DNA of 64,000 bases, taken from Craterostigma plantagineum. Lineage: Eukaryota; Streptophyta; Magnoliopsida; Lamiales; Linderniaceae. The notes beneath the pieces were generated by a model, which worked only from the letters and a program-made list of their open reading frames with translations, searched no databases and was not told the DNA's origin. Positions 23,310-34,998 of this stretch are shown piece by piece; positions within the stretch are counted from its first letter, which is position 1, and each line of letters opens with the position of its first letter. Where the stretch lies: positions 248,001-312,000 of the forward strand of contig JAPQWV010000648.1 of NCBI GenBank assembly GCA_027422505.1, given 5' to 3'. Position numbers and translations under genes: made by a program.

Positions 23310-24107
23310 AGTTTCTAAATCATGAAGTTCTTTACGTGAGGCAGCTAGCTTTGGGCAATCGCACTTCCAATGGCCAAGCTCATTGCAGTGAAAGCATTTG
23401 TCCGTCGGCTTGGCGCCTTTGAACACGTTCTTCTTGGTCTTGCATTTTGAAATTCGTCCTTTGGGCTTTGTGGCCTGTCCGACTTTTTCTCTCTACTCAA
23501 CCCTCGAGTCTTAGCATTTGCGACAAGAACAACTTCCTTTCCTTTCACCTTCTTCATCTGAGTCTGCGTCGCCGGCAACGGGTCATCAACCAGTCAATGT
23601 CATCTTGGCCTTTTTCAGATTAAAGTTCACAATGAATGAATTGAAGGAAGGTGGGAGCGACTGAACTATCAGATCGTTCTAGAGTTCATTATCCATGATA
23701 AAGTCCAGTGTCTCGAGTCTTTCGATCAAATCTATCATCTTGATCACATGCTCTCCCACGTCACGACCCTCAGCCATTTTGCAATGAAATAGTTGCTCCG
23801 TCAGAGAATAGCGAGCACTCCTGGACTGTTCGCCAAAAGCTCCGTCAAATGAAGCAAAATGGCGCCCACTTCCTTTTCCGAGTGAGTGTGATGCCACTAA
23901 TTGCTCATGGAAAAAAGTATAAAGCCATTGATCTTTGGCTCGTCAATCTGCCACTTGGCATACGCAGCCCGATCTTCGTCACTCGTATCAGCCCCTTGGA
24001 CTTGCGGTACGGGGAAATCGAGCCAGTCCATACCTAGGAGTATCCTCAAGCTACCGAATCAGTCCACGTAGTTTGGTCCCACCAAACAGTTTCTCTCAAG
24101 CAACATA
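23310..24107 (-). pseudogene. gag: copA mirror copy: gag
   Basis: Shares the early TGA after NYVD and carries the CCHC zinc knuckle at about 23354-23395. The frame around 23679-23897 opens differently upstream (MASHSLGKG), showing a small indel relative to the left arm near 23870. Confidence 0.82.
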
Positions 24108-25870
24108 GTAAATAGAAAGAAACGTAAGCTGCATAAAATAAAGATCTAATTAAGTTTATCTTATCACTCATCAAGCGCAAACAAGGACTTTTTGTTTCGC
24201 TTGACTCCCACTATTTTTCTCAAAAACACTATCCTCCCGAGAAGAGTTTCGAAAACCTCGTTGAAAGTTTCATAGCGTAGTTGATGTCCCCGACTCGACT
24301 ACACTTATCTAATCTTATCGAAGTCACGTCAAATGTGAACTTATCCAATAAGAGTTTTAACTATCTTTGTCTCAGTCATTGACCCTCACGGCTAATCCTG
24401 TTTATTGGGTATAACTGCCTAAGTGTGACCTATCAACTCATGCTCAAATTGCACAGTATGTACCGCCCTTGCTGCCAGCGCTTCTTGGGGGGCGGACTGG
24501 TATGACGAACTGCGTCCAAGACGCACACGAGACGCTAACACTGGGCGGGATATATGATGCCAACTTACTCGGAACAAATCGCAAAACTCCCCAATGCTAG
24601 ACATCTCAAGCATGATAGAGGACAGGAATCCAATTCCTTGACCACCTTAGTATTTAGCAAACGGGAGAATAAACCATCTCACATAAGAGCACATAGAACA
24701 TGCATATTTCAAAAATCAACACGCACATCAGTAGTAAATTAACCATAGGAAAATAAACTACAAGATAACACAAGCGGGTTATTTCTAGTCTATTCCTATT
24801 ACATGCATCTTCAAAAGACCTCGGGTCATCGCACGGGTCTTGAAGTCGTCAAATATCCTTCGTCACTCGAACGGCCTCAAAGTCACCGAATGCCCACAAC
24901 CTTGTCACCACCGGGGGTTGACATCCATCAAATGGGCCTCGTGTTCGTATTTAAGCTAATCTATTAAAATGGTAAATTACAACACGGGGGATCATAAGTC
25001 CCGAACAACCCATATAAAACAAATACAAACTGGGGGACTTATCCCTTAACAAATGACCCGGAAACTAAATTCCTAAATCATCAAGTGCGCCTTAAATCAC
25101 ATTCATAACAAACACGTTCACAATTGCATGATTTTAAAAAGAAACAAAAATTGGGTCTCAAACGGGCCAAGCCCATTAAAAGACCCGTTAAGGCTTTGAG
25201 CGTAAAGCCCTAATGCAGCAGTCGCGACTCAAATCGCTCAGCCGTCAATACACGCCGGAGAGCCACGACAGAGAAGGCTGTCGGAGGGGATCCCTGGGCT
25301 GAGCCAGAACATCCGCGTCACCGGCGACGACAAGCCGTGCGCGACGCACGTGTGTTCAGCACTACGGATGTTTCGTCATGCCACTGACTGCGTCATCTAT
25401 GCCTTCCGTGTCGGGGTCACTACCTCGCTGGGGAAGATTGCCGCTGCAGCTTTTCGGCCGAGCCGGTGTTACTGCGGCAGAATACGCACAGCACGCACGG
25501 CGCTCGCTAGTGCAGTCCGCGGCCGTGTCTGCGGAAGATCTTCCTATGCCGCCGCTCTTGCGGCGGCACTCCCCTAGGTCGGTGCCGCAGCCACCATGGC
25601 TGGCATCGAGCCAAGGTGCGAGGCGGATCGGCCGTGCTCGGAGCAGCCCGACCCCGCGGCTCAGTGCTGCCGCACGCTCGCAGACCGTGCACATGTGCGG
25701 CTGCTCCGGTCCGTGGTTCCTTGTTGGTCTGTACCGCACGAGTTGGTGGTCGTGGGTTGGCGAGGGTGCATCGGGCAGCCCAACATCGGTCGAACCGTGT
25801 TTGCGTTTTGATCGTCTCCCATGCGCCTCCTTTCAATTCAAACACATTATGATTTCGATCACGAGCGCCC
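24108..25870 (-). other. copA mirror copy: leader
   Basis: Copy of 40-1802. The GC-rich block is at about 25250-25820. The open frames of up to 196 codons here are antisense to the element and overlap others; I do not regard them as genes. Confidence 0.6.
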
Positions 25871-25882
25871 GCTCTGATACCA
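25871..25882 (-). promoter_or_regulatory. Primer binding site, tRNA-iMet (mirror copA)
   Basis: gctctgatacca on the plus strand is the reverse complement of tggtatcagagc, one base from the LTR end. Confidence 0.93.
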
Positions 25883-26283
25883 CTGTTGGGTTACTCGTGT
25901 CTCTCGGAGATGCCACGTCCCCGGGTACGGTGCGGAACAAAAATCTGAGTTCTCCGATTTCCTCGTAGCTCGAATCAGAATAGTAATATATTGACACGTA
26001 ATAGGACGGGTCAAACCCGTAGAGAATTCCTACTTGAAGCGAGTCACAGCTCCTCACTCTTTTCATCAAGACTACGTCGATGGTGGTGGATGACACTAGA
26101 TCGTCAAGCCGACCTTGCAGTGTACAACGAAATCATTTCTCTTAAGATGGCTAGAGAGAACCAAGTCATCGCGTGGGAGAAAAGTGTGTGTATTCGGTGT
26201 GTGTTTTGGTGCCTTGTGATGGACGAAAATTATCTCATATGGAGCACGAAATTTCTCTCGCAAAATATGAAATAGGGCTGCCG

Positions 26284-26291
26284 TATTTATA
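26284..26291 (-). promoter_or_regulatory. Probable TATA box of copA LTR
   Basis: On the minus strand it reads tataaata, followed by cggcagccc. In the homologous A3 LTR the same place has tatatata (53932-53939) followed by gggcagccc. Conservation of an AT box before a common block in two diverged LTRs supports promoter function, but the transcription start is not shown. Confidence 0.55.
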
Positions 26292-27346
26292 CTAAGCTAG
26301 TCAAAAATCCCAAGAATATCTCAAAGATATGATTTTCGAATTTTACTCCTTAAGTTGAGAGATTCTTTTGCCATATTTTACTTTATTTTGAATTCCAAAT
26401 CCAAACTTAAGGAAACTTGCTATTATTAGAAAACCAACTTAAATATCAAGACAAACTAAGTATCTATAAATATGATATAAAATTCGAAACTTAATCCTAT
26501 ATTAATTTCAAAATTTCAACTTAAAATAAATAACATTCCAAATATATCATTTCCATATTTATATTTAATTTTTGAAATTACTTCCCTAGGTATAATAAAA
26601 AACACAGGGTTAAATTCCAATTTTACCCTCAAGCCTTTTAAGCACTTGGCCAAGCCCAAATCTTAAAGTTAGTTTTATACGGAGTCCGACTTCAGTCCAT
26701 TAAACGGCCCGAGGCCCACTAAAGTGCGGCCCAACGGCCCATGGCTCGTTAGGGCCCAAAACACTTTCTCTCTTTATCAGTACACGTTGCTGATCCTTTT
26801 TAACCCCGACTTTCTAGGAATCCAAGAGTCCGGTAGTTACCTAGCCAATCCCATAGTACCAGACCGTAACCTTATTCGAGTGCGAATTTTGACCTAGTCT
26901 TTATTCCAGAACCTTACTATAGATTATAGTACTACGTATAAACTCTTCAGCTGTGTCCCAATCGGGTGAGAGCCATGGTCTACGTCAAACTCACTAAACT
27001 CGATCTATGATAAAACGGTGACGAGGCAAATTACCAAACTACCCTCCATGTCTCACATGAGTTAGTTCAATACCTTGGCCAAGGATTTCACAATTTCCCA
27101 TTACTGTCCACATAGGACACTTGTCTCGATTACTTACGAGACTGTGAATCAATATTTGGCGGTCTGAGCCTTCGATCACAAATCGTCATCAAGACCGCAT
27201 TAGGCCCGCTTACCCGTGCAACAGCAAATCGGGTCCAGGGGAACCAGTGACAGCCGAAACTTCGAAGTCAACTCCATCGAAGCCCCTTTCGGTCTAAGGT
27301 TCACGTAGACTACTGTAGTATTATCGTCGGTCATTGACACTCCTCA

Positions 27347-27351
27347 AGCAA
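27347..27351. repeat. gyp1 target-site duplication, left
   Basis: agcaa, paired with agtaa at 38091-38095. The uninterrupted related LTR at 43361-43380 has cctcgagtagtaagcc in reverse complement at the site, supporting agtaa as the original. Confidence 0.85.
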
Positions 27352-28084
27352 TGTAGGACCCGGTCCCCGCAATTTAGGTCGGCCAAAAAATTACGTATAT
27401 GACCTAAGTGATTTCATGTTAATTGCAATACATGTTATATGTCTACATGATTCTACGAATTTTGCGCCCGTGGCTTACGTGCGAAACTATGTGCAATCAC
27501 GTGTCGATGATTTCGTGTTTATTATGACCCTAATTTAGGAAGGGTAATTTTCAAAAATGCCAAAGGAAATGACTAATGATAGTTGGACTAGAAAATGAGT
27601 AGTAGGCCCAATGTGTGAGAGAGACCCAAATTGGGAGACAATACTTCCTTGAATTAAGGAAGGACAACATCCTAAGCTATGTTCCCTCAACCTATGTAAA
27701 GGAAAATATCTAGTCAAAATTATCTAAACTCCATAACCACACTTGAAAATTAACGAAAAAGCAAAGCCAAGGAAAGGAGAAGGGCCGAGAGATAGATCGA
27801 ACCAAGGATACGTCAACTAACTTAGGATTTCGAATTTGGTAAGTGAAATGTCAACCTTAAACCTTGTAATTTCCGTAAATTAGAACTTGCTAGATGTTGT
27901 TACGAAGATTAGGAAATTAAGCTTAGGGAAAATGAGAAAACCCTAAGTATGAAGTATATGCTTATATTTAGGTCAACACTTGGGTAAACTTATGATTGGA
28001 TTAGTTTGGTGCGTGCCTTAGGACTTACGAATTTTACTTGAGTAGGAATCACATGATTTTGGTAGCAGAAAGGGGTACGATGTG

Positions 28085-29020
28085 GAGTTTCGATTGGATT
28101 GGTAGAAAGAAATCAGTTCCGATTAGATGAATGTTAAGGTTTCGATCGAAAGTGGGCAACGAATTTGAATTTCGATTGAATGCAATTAACCAAAGGACTT
28201 TCGATCGAAAGTAGGCAATGAATTTCAGAGTTTCGGGCGACAATTGGGTAGAATTAAGTTTCGATCAAATCGAATTGCACGATAGTAAATTTAATAAGTC
28301 ACGAGTTTCGACCTGAACTCATTTTAATGCATGAGTATCGATCGAAACTCATACCAAAATCCATGCCATCGATCGAAAGCGGTGAATCACTTTGCATGGT
28401 TTCGATCGAAACCTAAGATGACATCATGATGACATAAGAACACGGCGAAACACTTCTCGATTGAAACTGGAATCGATCGAAACCCTAAAATTGATCGAAA
28501 TGAGATCTTCTAATGTGTATGGTTTCGATCGAAACTGAGGTGACGCCATGCTTACGTCAGGCACGGCGAAACTCACATGGTTTCGAGCGAAACCCTCGTG
28601 ATGTCCATGGTTTCGGGCGAATTGATGACGTCATGATGATGAAATAACACGGCAAACTCACCTGATAATACGTCTCGTCGATCGAAAGTGAGTAGAATCG
28701 AGTGATTCACAAGTTTCGACCGAAACTAACCCTAATGATTTCTATCGGGCGAAACTAACCAATGATAACTACCAAATGAATTTAGGGTTTGACATAAATG
28801 AGTTTCGATCGAAACTAAGAAATTAATATACATCAATTTGGACGAAATTCGATCGGGCTAGACCTAGCCATATTAGCCATCGATTGAAACTAGGGCTCAG
28901 AGTACATCAATTTAATAAAATTGAATCGAGCGAAACCCATAAGGTTTAATCCATGAATCGAATCAAGCCAATTGGGAGTATCGATCGAATTGAAACCTAA
29001 GTTAGTGAACTTTCGCCGAG
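28085..29020 (+). repeat. Array of TTTCGATCGAAA-type palindromes in gyp1 5' LTR
   Basis: About 25 matches to a (g)tttcgatcgaaa(c) consensus, one per ~37 bases. Perfect copies of the 12-base palindrome are near 28139, 28199, 28400, 28522 and 28802. Variants change the centre (cgggcg, cgagcg, cgaccg, cgattg). The copies are dispersed, not tandem, and separated by unrelated sequence. Confidence 0.88.
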
Positions 29021-29660
29021 ACATATGAGTTAGAATAACTTAAATTCTAACATAACTAGGTATGGAAACCAAATGACTTAGAATGAGTCGATGGGACAAA
29101 TCGAATGGCTTAGAGTTTAGAAGGTTAGCATAAGTCCAGTTAACTAGTACGACGAATATTAATTATAGCGACGAATTAGCTAAGAAAGCAAGATACTAAT
29201 AATTTAGCCCTTTTATTTAAAAGGTCGAACGTTAGGAGCGAACGAGGAAGTGCGCTAATTGAGCTTGGACGACAGGTAAGTAGAAATCAACTACGACACG
29301 TAACTTGCATGCGTCCAATTATGTGAATTACGTGCTCGTGTATTCTATGTGAAACATGTACGTTACGATATGATTATTTTATATGCATGATAGCATGACC
29401 TGCATGTGTACATGAGTATGGCATGAGCACTTGCACGCATACATACTATGTAAGACGCGAGGTAAGAGCGTGCATAAGATCGCCTGTGTGCGATGTATAC
29501 TCGCCGATATTGGCGTTTGTGTCGACTCAACGAAGAGTCACGGCTCCCCTATGCAGCCATGGCGAATGAAGCCATAAGGCCTGTATAAGAGGCTGGGGTA
29601 ATACCCCGTACGCGGGAGATGCAACCTGGAGGATGCGGCCCGGGACACACACTGAGTAAG

Positions 29661-29812
29661 GGAAGATTCCTTCGGGTGACCTTCTAGTGCGTAAAGCACT
29701 AGAGGAAGATTCCTTCGGGTGACCTCCGCGGTTAGTGGCCTCGGTGTTGGCTACCAGTGAGAAGCATCCGCGTGGAGGCCACACTGAGTAAGGGAAGACT
29801 CCTTCGGGTGAC
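29661..29812 (+). repeat. Three copies of ggaaga(t/c)tccttcgggtgacc
   Basis: Copies lie at 29661-29681, 29704-29724 and 29792-29812, some followed by ttctagtg. The same triplet is in the 3' LTR near 37339-37490 and in the mirror LTR. Confidence 0.93.
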
Positions 29813-30415
29813 CTTCTAGTGTGTGAACCTCCACACATGAGATCTCTATGAAATGGCGCATAGTGGGATGGAAAGCCGAGTGCCCATATGACGTAACAGT
29901 ATAAGAAAAGAGTACGAGTCAAGAAAAGAGTATGAGAAAAAGAGTATGAGTCGGAAAAAGAGTATGAGCGTTAGAAAACGACGGCGTGGATTGTCGATCG
30001 TTAGGACACGTGCATACATGCATAATTTCTGCTTACTGAGCTTCGGTGGCTCATCCTTACGTTACGTGTTGTAGGTACCGATGATCACGGTACGTGATCT
30101 ACCGATAGCGCAAGGCCATTCTTTTGGAGCTTTCGGCTGCTTTTGGGGTGGAGTGTGTGTATGGATGACGACCTGTGAAGGCCGGGCGCATAGGAAGCTT
30201 TTGATAAACACACACACGCACTTGTATTTGTGTAGATACGTCCATGATAAACTGTAAAATGACTTATGAACATTCTTTTGACTTATATGTAAGACTTCCG
30301 CACACGTTTAAAATGAAAAATTATATTCGCATTTTTACGTCTTCGCACGATAACAAAGCATTAGACACTTAGGATTAGAACGAATTACGAGGTCGGACGA
30401 CGGGTCCTGACAGAG

Positions 30416-30427
30416 TGGTATCAGAGC
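30416..30427 (+). promoter_or_regulatory. gyp1 primer binding site, tRNA-iMet
   Basis: tggtatcagagc lies three bases after the LTR end gtcctgaca. Confidence 0.93.
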
Positions 30428-30567
30428 TTCGGTCACAGGTCCTGCAGACTGTCCATACACACACTCTCAAAAGCGCGGAAGCGGCCTTGCTAGTAAGTAT
30501 CATGTTATGTGAATCCTTTGTATGGTTTGATTTATTGGCCTTAGGAAATTGTCAGGATAGGTTGAGA

Positions 30568-31634
30568 ATGGTAAGACTTAGGGGAGAAGGAAGTAGGGAA
30601 TCAGATCAGGGCAGGGATACCAATAACCCTCCCGATAGCCGGGATGCTACTATCCTGCAACTCACTGAACTGGTTCGGCAACAATCGGCCCAGATTCAGC
30701 AGCTGATCCAACAGCAAAACGCTGGGGACAATCAACTAACCTACCTCCCCCGCCTGAACGAATCGAAATGATCGAGGAAAGGTTCAGAAAGCTTAACCCT
30801 CCGTTGTTTGAGGATGCCGTAGACCCCACCTCCGCCGAGGATTGGCTAAGGACGCTGGAGAACATGTTCCGGCACAGCCGCACACCTGAGGCGGAGAAAG
30901 TTATGTGCGCTGCCTACCTGTTGAGGGGGAGCGCTGGGCACTGGTGGGACACCATCTCAGCTATCGAGAACCTACTAACGATGAGCTGGGATCGGTTTAA
31001 GGAGATCTTCAGAGGAAAGTACTACACCGCCCCTGTCAGAGCCTAGCGGATGAACGAGTTCATCAACCTCCGCCAAGGGGCGATGACAGTGGCGGAGTAC
31101 ATCAAAAAGTTCGAGCAGCTATCAAGGTTCGCTGCTCACATGGTCAGTACGGACGCGCTCAAGATCGAGCGGTTCATGGAAGGATTAAAGCCCGAGCTGT
31201 ACCGGAATGTGAGTATGGCAGGAGTACAAGGAGCCACGTATGCGCAAGTGGCTGAGAGGGCGCTTGTGGCAGAGCAGGCAGAGGCCAGAATTGCTCGCGC
31301 CCAGGAAGCGAAGCGCAAGTTTGTACAAGGGCCGCAAGGGAGCGGAAGCAACCCAAAGCGGCAGTTTGTAGCCAAGGGTGGGAAGCCGAACTTCCAAAAC
31401 CGACCTGGACCACCCCCGCCATTCAACTCAACCCAGGGTAGACCCCAGCTAGACCTACCCGTATGCCCGAAATGTGCACGGAGGCACACGGGAGTTTGCA
31501 ACTCCCAGAACGCTACGTGCTTCAAATGTGGCAAGACGGGCCACTATCTAAGGGCATGTACGGAAAGCGAATCCGGAAGCAAGCTGGAAACCAGGCAGCA
31601 CCACCAAGGGTACCGGCTAGGGTTTTCACTATAA
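30568..31634 (+). pseudogene. gag: gyp1 gag, broken
   Basis: ATG at 30568 (MVRLRGEG...). The N-terminal part has a Gln-rich heptad stretch (QLTELVRQQSAQIQQLIQ). A frameshift near 30740 leads to the capsid domain: ERFRKLNPPLFE, AEDWLRTLENMF, GSAGHWWDTI, FRGKYY. TAG at 31044 interrupts it before RMNEFINLRQG, which continues to FMEGLKPELYRNVS and AERALVAEQAEARI. The nucleocapsid CCHC box CFKCGKTGHYLRAC lies at 31520-31561. Gag forms the particle. Confidence 0.9.
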
Positions 31635-32036
31635 CCTCCGAGGAAGCGGGAAACAACCCGACCATGGTAACAGGTACCCTCCTCGTCTATGAAACCCCTA
31701 CATGCATCCTAGTCGACTCAGGAGCGACACACTCGTTCGCGTCTACTAAGTACGTCGCAAGAGTAGGAGTCACGCCGCACCGAGCTGAGTGCGACTTTAG
31801 GGTAACAGTTCCAAACGAGAATCCCACCCAAACAGACCACGTCCTACGGGATTGCCCAATAATAATCGGGGATGGGGAACTACCAATAGACCTCATAATA
31901 ATTCCTATGAATGACAATGAGGTGATCCTCGGAATGGATTGGCTATCGAAGTATGGAGCCGTCATAGACTGCCTCCGCAACGCTCAATACGGACGGGAAT
32001 GAATCCCTCAAGTTCGTAGGAACTAGCAAGGGGACT
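31620..32036 (+). pseudogene. pol: gyp1 pol: aspartic protease
   Basis: The ORF 31463-32002 overlaps the gag end in another frame, so a frameshift lies near 31600. It carries ARVFTITSEEA, the active-site LVDSGATHSF at about 31709-31738, and the C-terminal [21 protein letters not shown]. It is followed by a frame change near 31985. The protease would cleave the Gag-Pol polyprotein. Confidence 0.9.
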
Positions 32037-33110
32037 ATGATCTCTAGAATATCAGCGATAAAAGCCCAACGACTGATCAAATCAGGGTGCGAAGCCTATC
32101 TGGTATTCGCTATCAAGTCGGAAGGAAACGCCTCCCCGAAATTCGAGGAAGTGCCGGTAGTTAAGGACTTCCCCGACGTATTTCCCGAGGAATTACCAGG
32201 ACTACCACCCGAGCGGAAAATAGAATTTGCCATAGATCTGGTACCTGGAGCGGCGCCAGTATCTAAGACCCCATACCGGCTAGCATCGACGGAAATAAAG
32301 GAGTTAAAGGACCAACTAGACGAACTCATGCACAAGGGATTCATACAGCCGAGTTTCTCTCCCTGGGGAGCGCCGATGCTATTCGTGAAGAAGAAGGACG
32401 GGTCCATGCGATTATGCATCGACTACAGGGAGCTGAACAAGCTAACGATCAAGAACAAGTACCCACTCCCTAGGATAGACGATCTGTTCGACCAATTACA
32501 AGGCGCAACGATCAGGTTAATCAGTTAAGAATTCGGAAGGAAGATGTCCCGAAGACGGCCTTTAGCACCCGCTATGGCCACTACGAGTTTCTGGTGATGC
32601 CATTCGGGTTGACTAATGCGCCGGCAGCCTTTATGGACTTAATGAACTGGATGTTCAAGCCATACTTAGATAGATTTGTCATCGTCTTCATTGATGACAT
32701 CCTAATCTACTCAAGGACAAAGGAGGAACATGAGGAACACCTGGGGATAGTTCTGGGTATACTACGGGAGAAGCAACTGTACGCCAAGTTCAAGAAGTGC
32801 GAATTTTGGCTCGACCAAGTCACCTTCTTGGGGCGTATAGTATCAGGAGAAGGGATTTCTGTAGACCCGAACAATGTAGAAGCCATTAGCAACTGGCCCA
32901 GACCGACCAATATAACGGAAGTACGGAGTTTCCTCGGTCTGGCGGGTTACTACATGAAGTTCATCAAGGATTTCTCGAAGATAGCATCGACACTGACGAG
33001 GCTGACCCGGAAGAACACGCCGTTTCAATGGACCGCAAAATGCGAACGAAGCTTCCAGGAGCTGAAGGAACGGCTGCGACGGCCCCAGTTCTCACGATAC
33101 CTTCGGGAAC
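32037..33110 (+). pseudogene. pol: gyp1 pol: reverse transcriptase with internal deletion
   Basis: The N-terminal half is intact ([59 protein letters not shown]). After FDQLQGAT (about 32510) roughly 24 bases encoding the strand with the first catalytic aspartate are missing compared with gyp2, and the frame is lost. The second half has [15 protein letters not shown], the catalytic FIDDILIYS at about 32687-32713, and the thumb region [21 protein letters not shown]. It cannot be active. Confidence 0.92.
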
Positions 33111-33470
33111 TGGAGGGTTCACCGTGTATAGTGATGCGTCGAAGAACGGGTTAGGATGTGTGCTAATGCAGAACGGGAATGTAGTAGCATACGCTTCTCG
33201 CCAGCTAAAGGAGTACGAGAAGAATTACCCGACGCACGATTTGGAGTTAGCGGCAGTGGTCTTTGCTCTCAAGATCTGGAGGCATTACCTCTATGGAGAG
33301 CGGTGTGAGATATACACGGACCACAAGAGCCTCAAGTACTTCTTTATCCTAAAGGAACTGAATATGAGGCAGATGAGGTGGTTAGGGTTAGTCAAGGATT
33401 ACGATTGCGTGATCAACTACCACCCAGCAAGGCGAATGTAGTAGCCGATGCCTTAAGCCGAAAAGCAGTG
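33110..33470 (+). pseudogene. pol: gyp1 pol: RNase H
   Basis: [20 protein letters not shown] (first Asp), [33 protein letters not shown] (Glu and Asp), and [10 protein letters not shown]. It sits in a different frame from the RT above it (shift near 33070) and breaks again at 33441 before the integrase linker. Confidence 0.9.
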
Positions 33471-34730
33471 AGTACAGAACTGCAACTACTGGAAGTAGAA
33501 GTCGTACGGTTAGGCGAAGTTGAGGCGCAACTAGCAGCCTTAACTTTGCAACCGAAGCTGCTAGAGCAAATTAAGACGGTGCAGGAAGCAGACGAGCTTT
33601 ACACGAAGATCAAAGAAGCGCAACCGGAACAACCGACAGGAGACCTCATAATACGGGAAGACGGACGGCTGTACTTCAAGAACCGGTTGTACGTGCCAGA
33701 CGACGCCGAACTACGACGACTGATAATGATGGAAGCACATGCCACGGCGTACTCTGTACATCCAGAGCAACGAAGATGTACAGAGGCTTAAAGGAAAATT
33801 ACTGGTGGCCAGGCATGAAAAAGGACATCGCGACTTTCGTAAGTCAATGTCTGACGTGTCAGCAGATAAAAGCCGAGCATCAAAGGCCGGCGGGAACTCT
33901 GCAACCGTTACCCATTCCCGAATGGAAATGGGATAACATTACCATGGATTTCGTAGTAGGGCTACCGAAGAACGCCAAAGGGCATGACGCGATTTGGGTG
34001 ATCGTCGATCGATTAACCAAGTCTGCCCATTTCCTACCGATTGGTACGACGCTCTCCATGGAACGATACGCAGAGCTGTACATTCAGGAGATAGTACGAC
34101 TACACGACGTTCCTTCGTCGATAGTCTCGGATCGCGACTCCAGATTTTCTGTCGAAATTCTGGACGAGCTTGCAAAAGGCGATGGGAACGAAGCTATCTT
34201 TTAGTACCGCCTACCATCCGCAGACGGGCGGTCAATCCGAGCGAACAATTCAGACACTGGAGGACATGCTCCGAGCGTGTGTACTCGATTTCAAAGGGAA
34301 TTGGAGTAGGTACCTCCCACTGATCGAGTTCTCGTACAACAATAGCTACCACGTCACCATTGGGATGGCCCCGTACGAAGCGCTATATGGGCGTAGGTGC
34401 AGGTCCCCAGTACATTGGGACGAGGTCGTAGAACGGGTGATGTTAGGCCCCGATATAGTACGAGAAATGACGGAAGCCGTTTCTACAATACGAGAAAGAA
34501 TGCGAACGGCACAGAGTCGACAGAAAAGTTACGCAGATCGAAGACGTCGACCACTGGAATTCGAAGAAGATGATATGGTGTTCGTTAAGGTATCGCCAAT
34601 GAAGGGCGTGAAAAGATTCGAGAAGAAAGGGAAGCTAATTCCTAGGTACATAAGGCCATTCAAAATCGTAAAAAGGGTTGGTGAGATAGCCTATCGACTA
34701 GAGCTGCCAGCATCGCTATCACAAGTACAT
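33471..34730 (+). pseudogene. pol: gyp1 pol: integrase
   Basis: Linker [21 protein letters not shown], then an H2C2 zinc region (histidines near 33740-33760, CLTCQ at about 33851) split by a one-base loss near 33764. The core has [11 protein letters not shown] (first Asp), IVSDRDSRF (second Asp) and a third acidic residue after [18 protein letters not shown] further shift occurs near 34165. GYNNS-type and APYEALYGRRCRSP sequence follows. Confidence 0.92.
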
Positions 34731-34998
34731 GACGTGTTCCACGTCTCAACCCTACGGAAGTACCAAGCCGACCCGAATCATGTCCTAGGAAATGAGTCCC
34801 TACATCAACAATTGAAACCGAATCTGAGTTACGAAGAGGTTCCGGATGAAGATATTGATGTACGAGACCAAGAGACTTAGGAATAAAGAAATTCCTCTAG
34901 TGAAAGTGTTGTGGCGGAACCAATCTACGGAAGAAGCCACATGGGAACGGGAGGACAAAATGAGAATTCGTTACCCCGAGTTGTTTCACACGGGTTGA
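34731..34998 (+). pseudogene. pol: gyp1 pol: C-terminal chromodomain
   Basis: VHDVFHVSTLRKY precedes a chromodomain. A shift near 34855 ends the long frame at DQET-stop; in the alternative frame RLRNKEIPLVKVLWRNQS and EEATWEREDKMRIRYPELF continue to the stop at 34996. Chromodomains bind modified histones and steer chromoviruses such as Tekay/Del into heterochromatin. Confidence 0.88.

Larger units (their letters stand above)
21114..25883 (-). mobile_element. copA mirror copy: internal region
   Basis: Minus-strand copy of 27-4796: RT 21114-21834, integrase and protease 21835-23309, gag 23310-24107, leader 24108-25870, primer site 25871-25882. Unlike the left copy, its 5' LTR lies inside the window (25884-27351 and 38096-38530). 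Confidence 0.93.
15646..25910 (-). repeat. Right arm of giant inverted repeat IR1
   Basis: Reverse complement of 1-10255. It differs by scattered substitutions, a (AG)22 versus (CT)27 microsatellite, 22 bases near 19732 that are absent from the left arm at 6179, a private frameshift in copB integrase near 16272, and a private nonsense codon in copA integrase near 22741. The sequence continues beyond 25910 as the copA LTR, whose left-arm partner would lie before base 1. Confidence 0.97.
25884..27351 (-). repeat. copA 5' LTR, 3' part
   Basis: On the plus strand it begins tgttgggtta (the LTR end read backwards) and is interrupted at 27351 by gyp1. The remaining 435 bases of the LTR resume at 38096. 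The full LTR is about 1.9 kb. It contains a TATA-like box, and a paired copy in opposite orientation is found in the A3 LTR around 53134-54041 at lower identity. Confidence 0.9.
27352..30412 (+). repeat. gyp1 5' LTR
   Basis: 3061 bp, tgtaggaccc...gtcctgaca. It has a motif array at 28085-29020, a triplicated 21-base block at 29661-29812 and imperfect short repeats of aagagtatgag at about 29900-29970. Confidence 0.95.

Noticed and set aside
25378..25968. 196-codon open frame on the plus strand in the GC-rich leader of the mirror copA
   Set aside because: It overlaps other open frames on both strands, shows no domain and crosses from the leader into the LTR. GC-rich DNA produces such frames by chance.
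28085..29020. CRISPR-like array (repeated ~12-base motif with spacers)
   Set aside because: Motifs vary, spacing is irregular, there are no cas genes and the context is a plant LTR.
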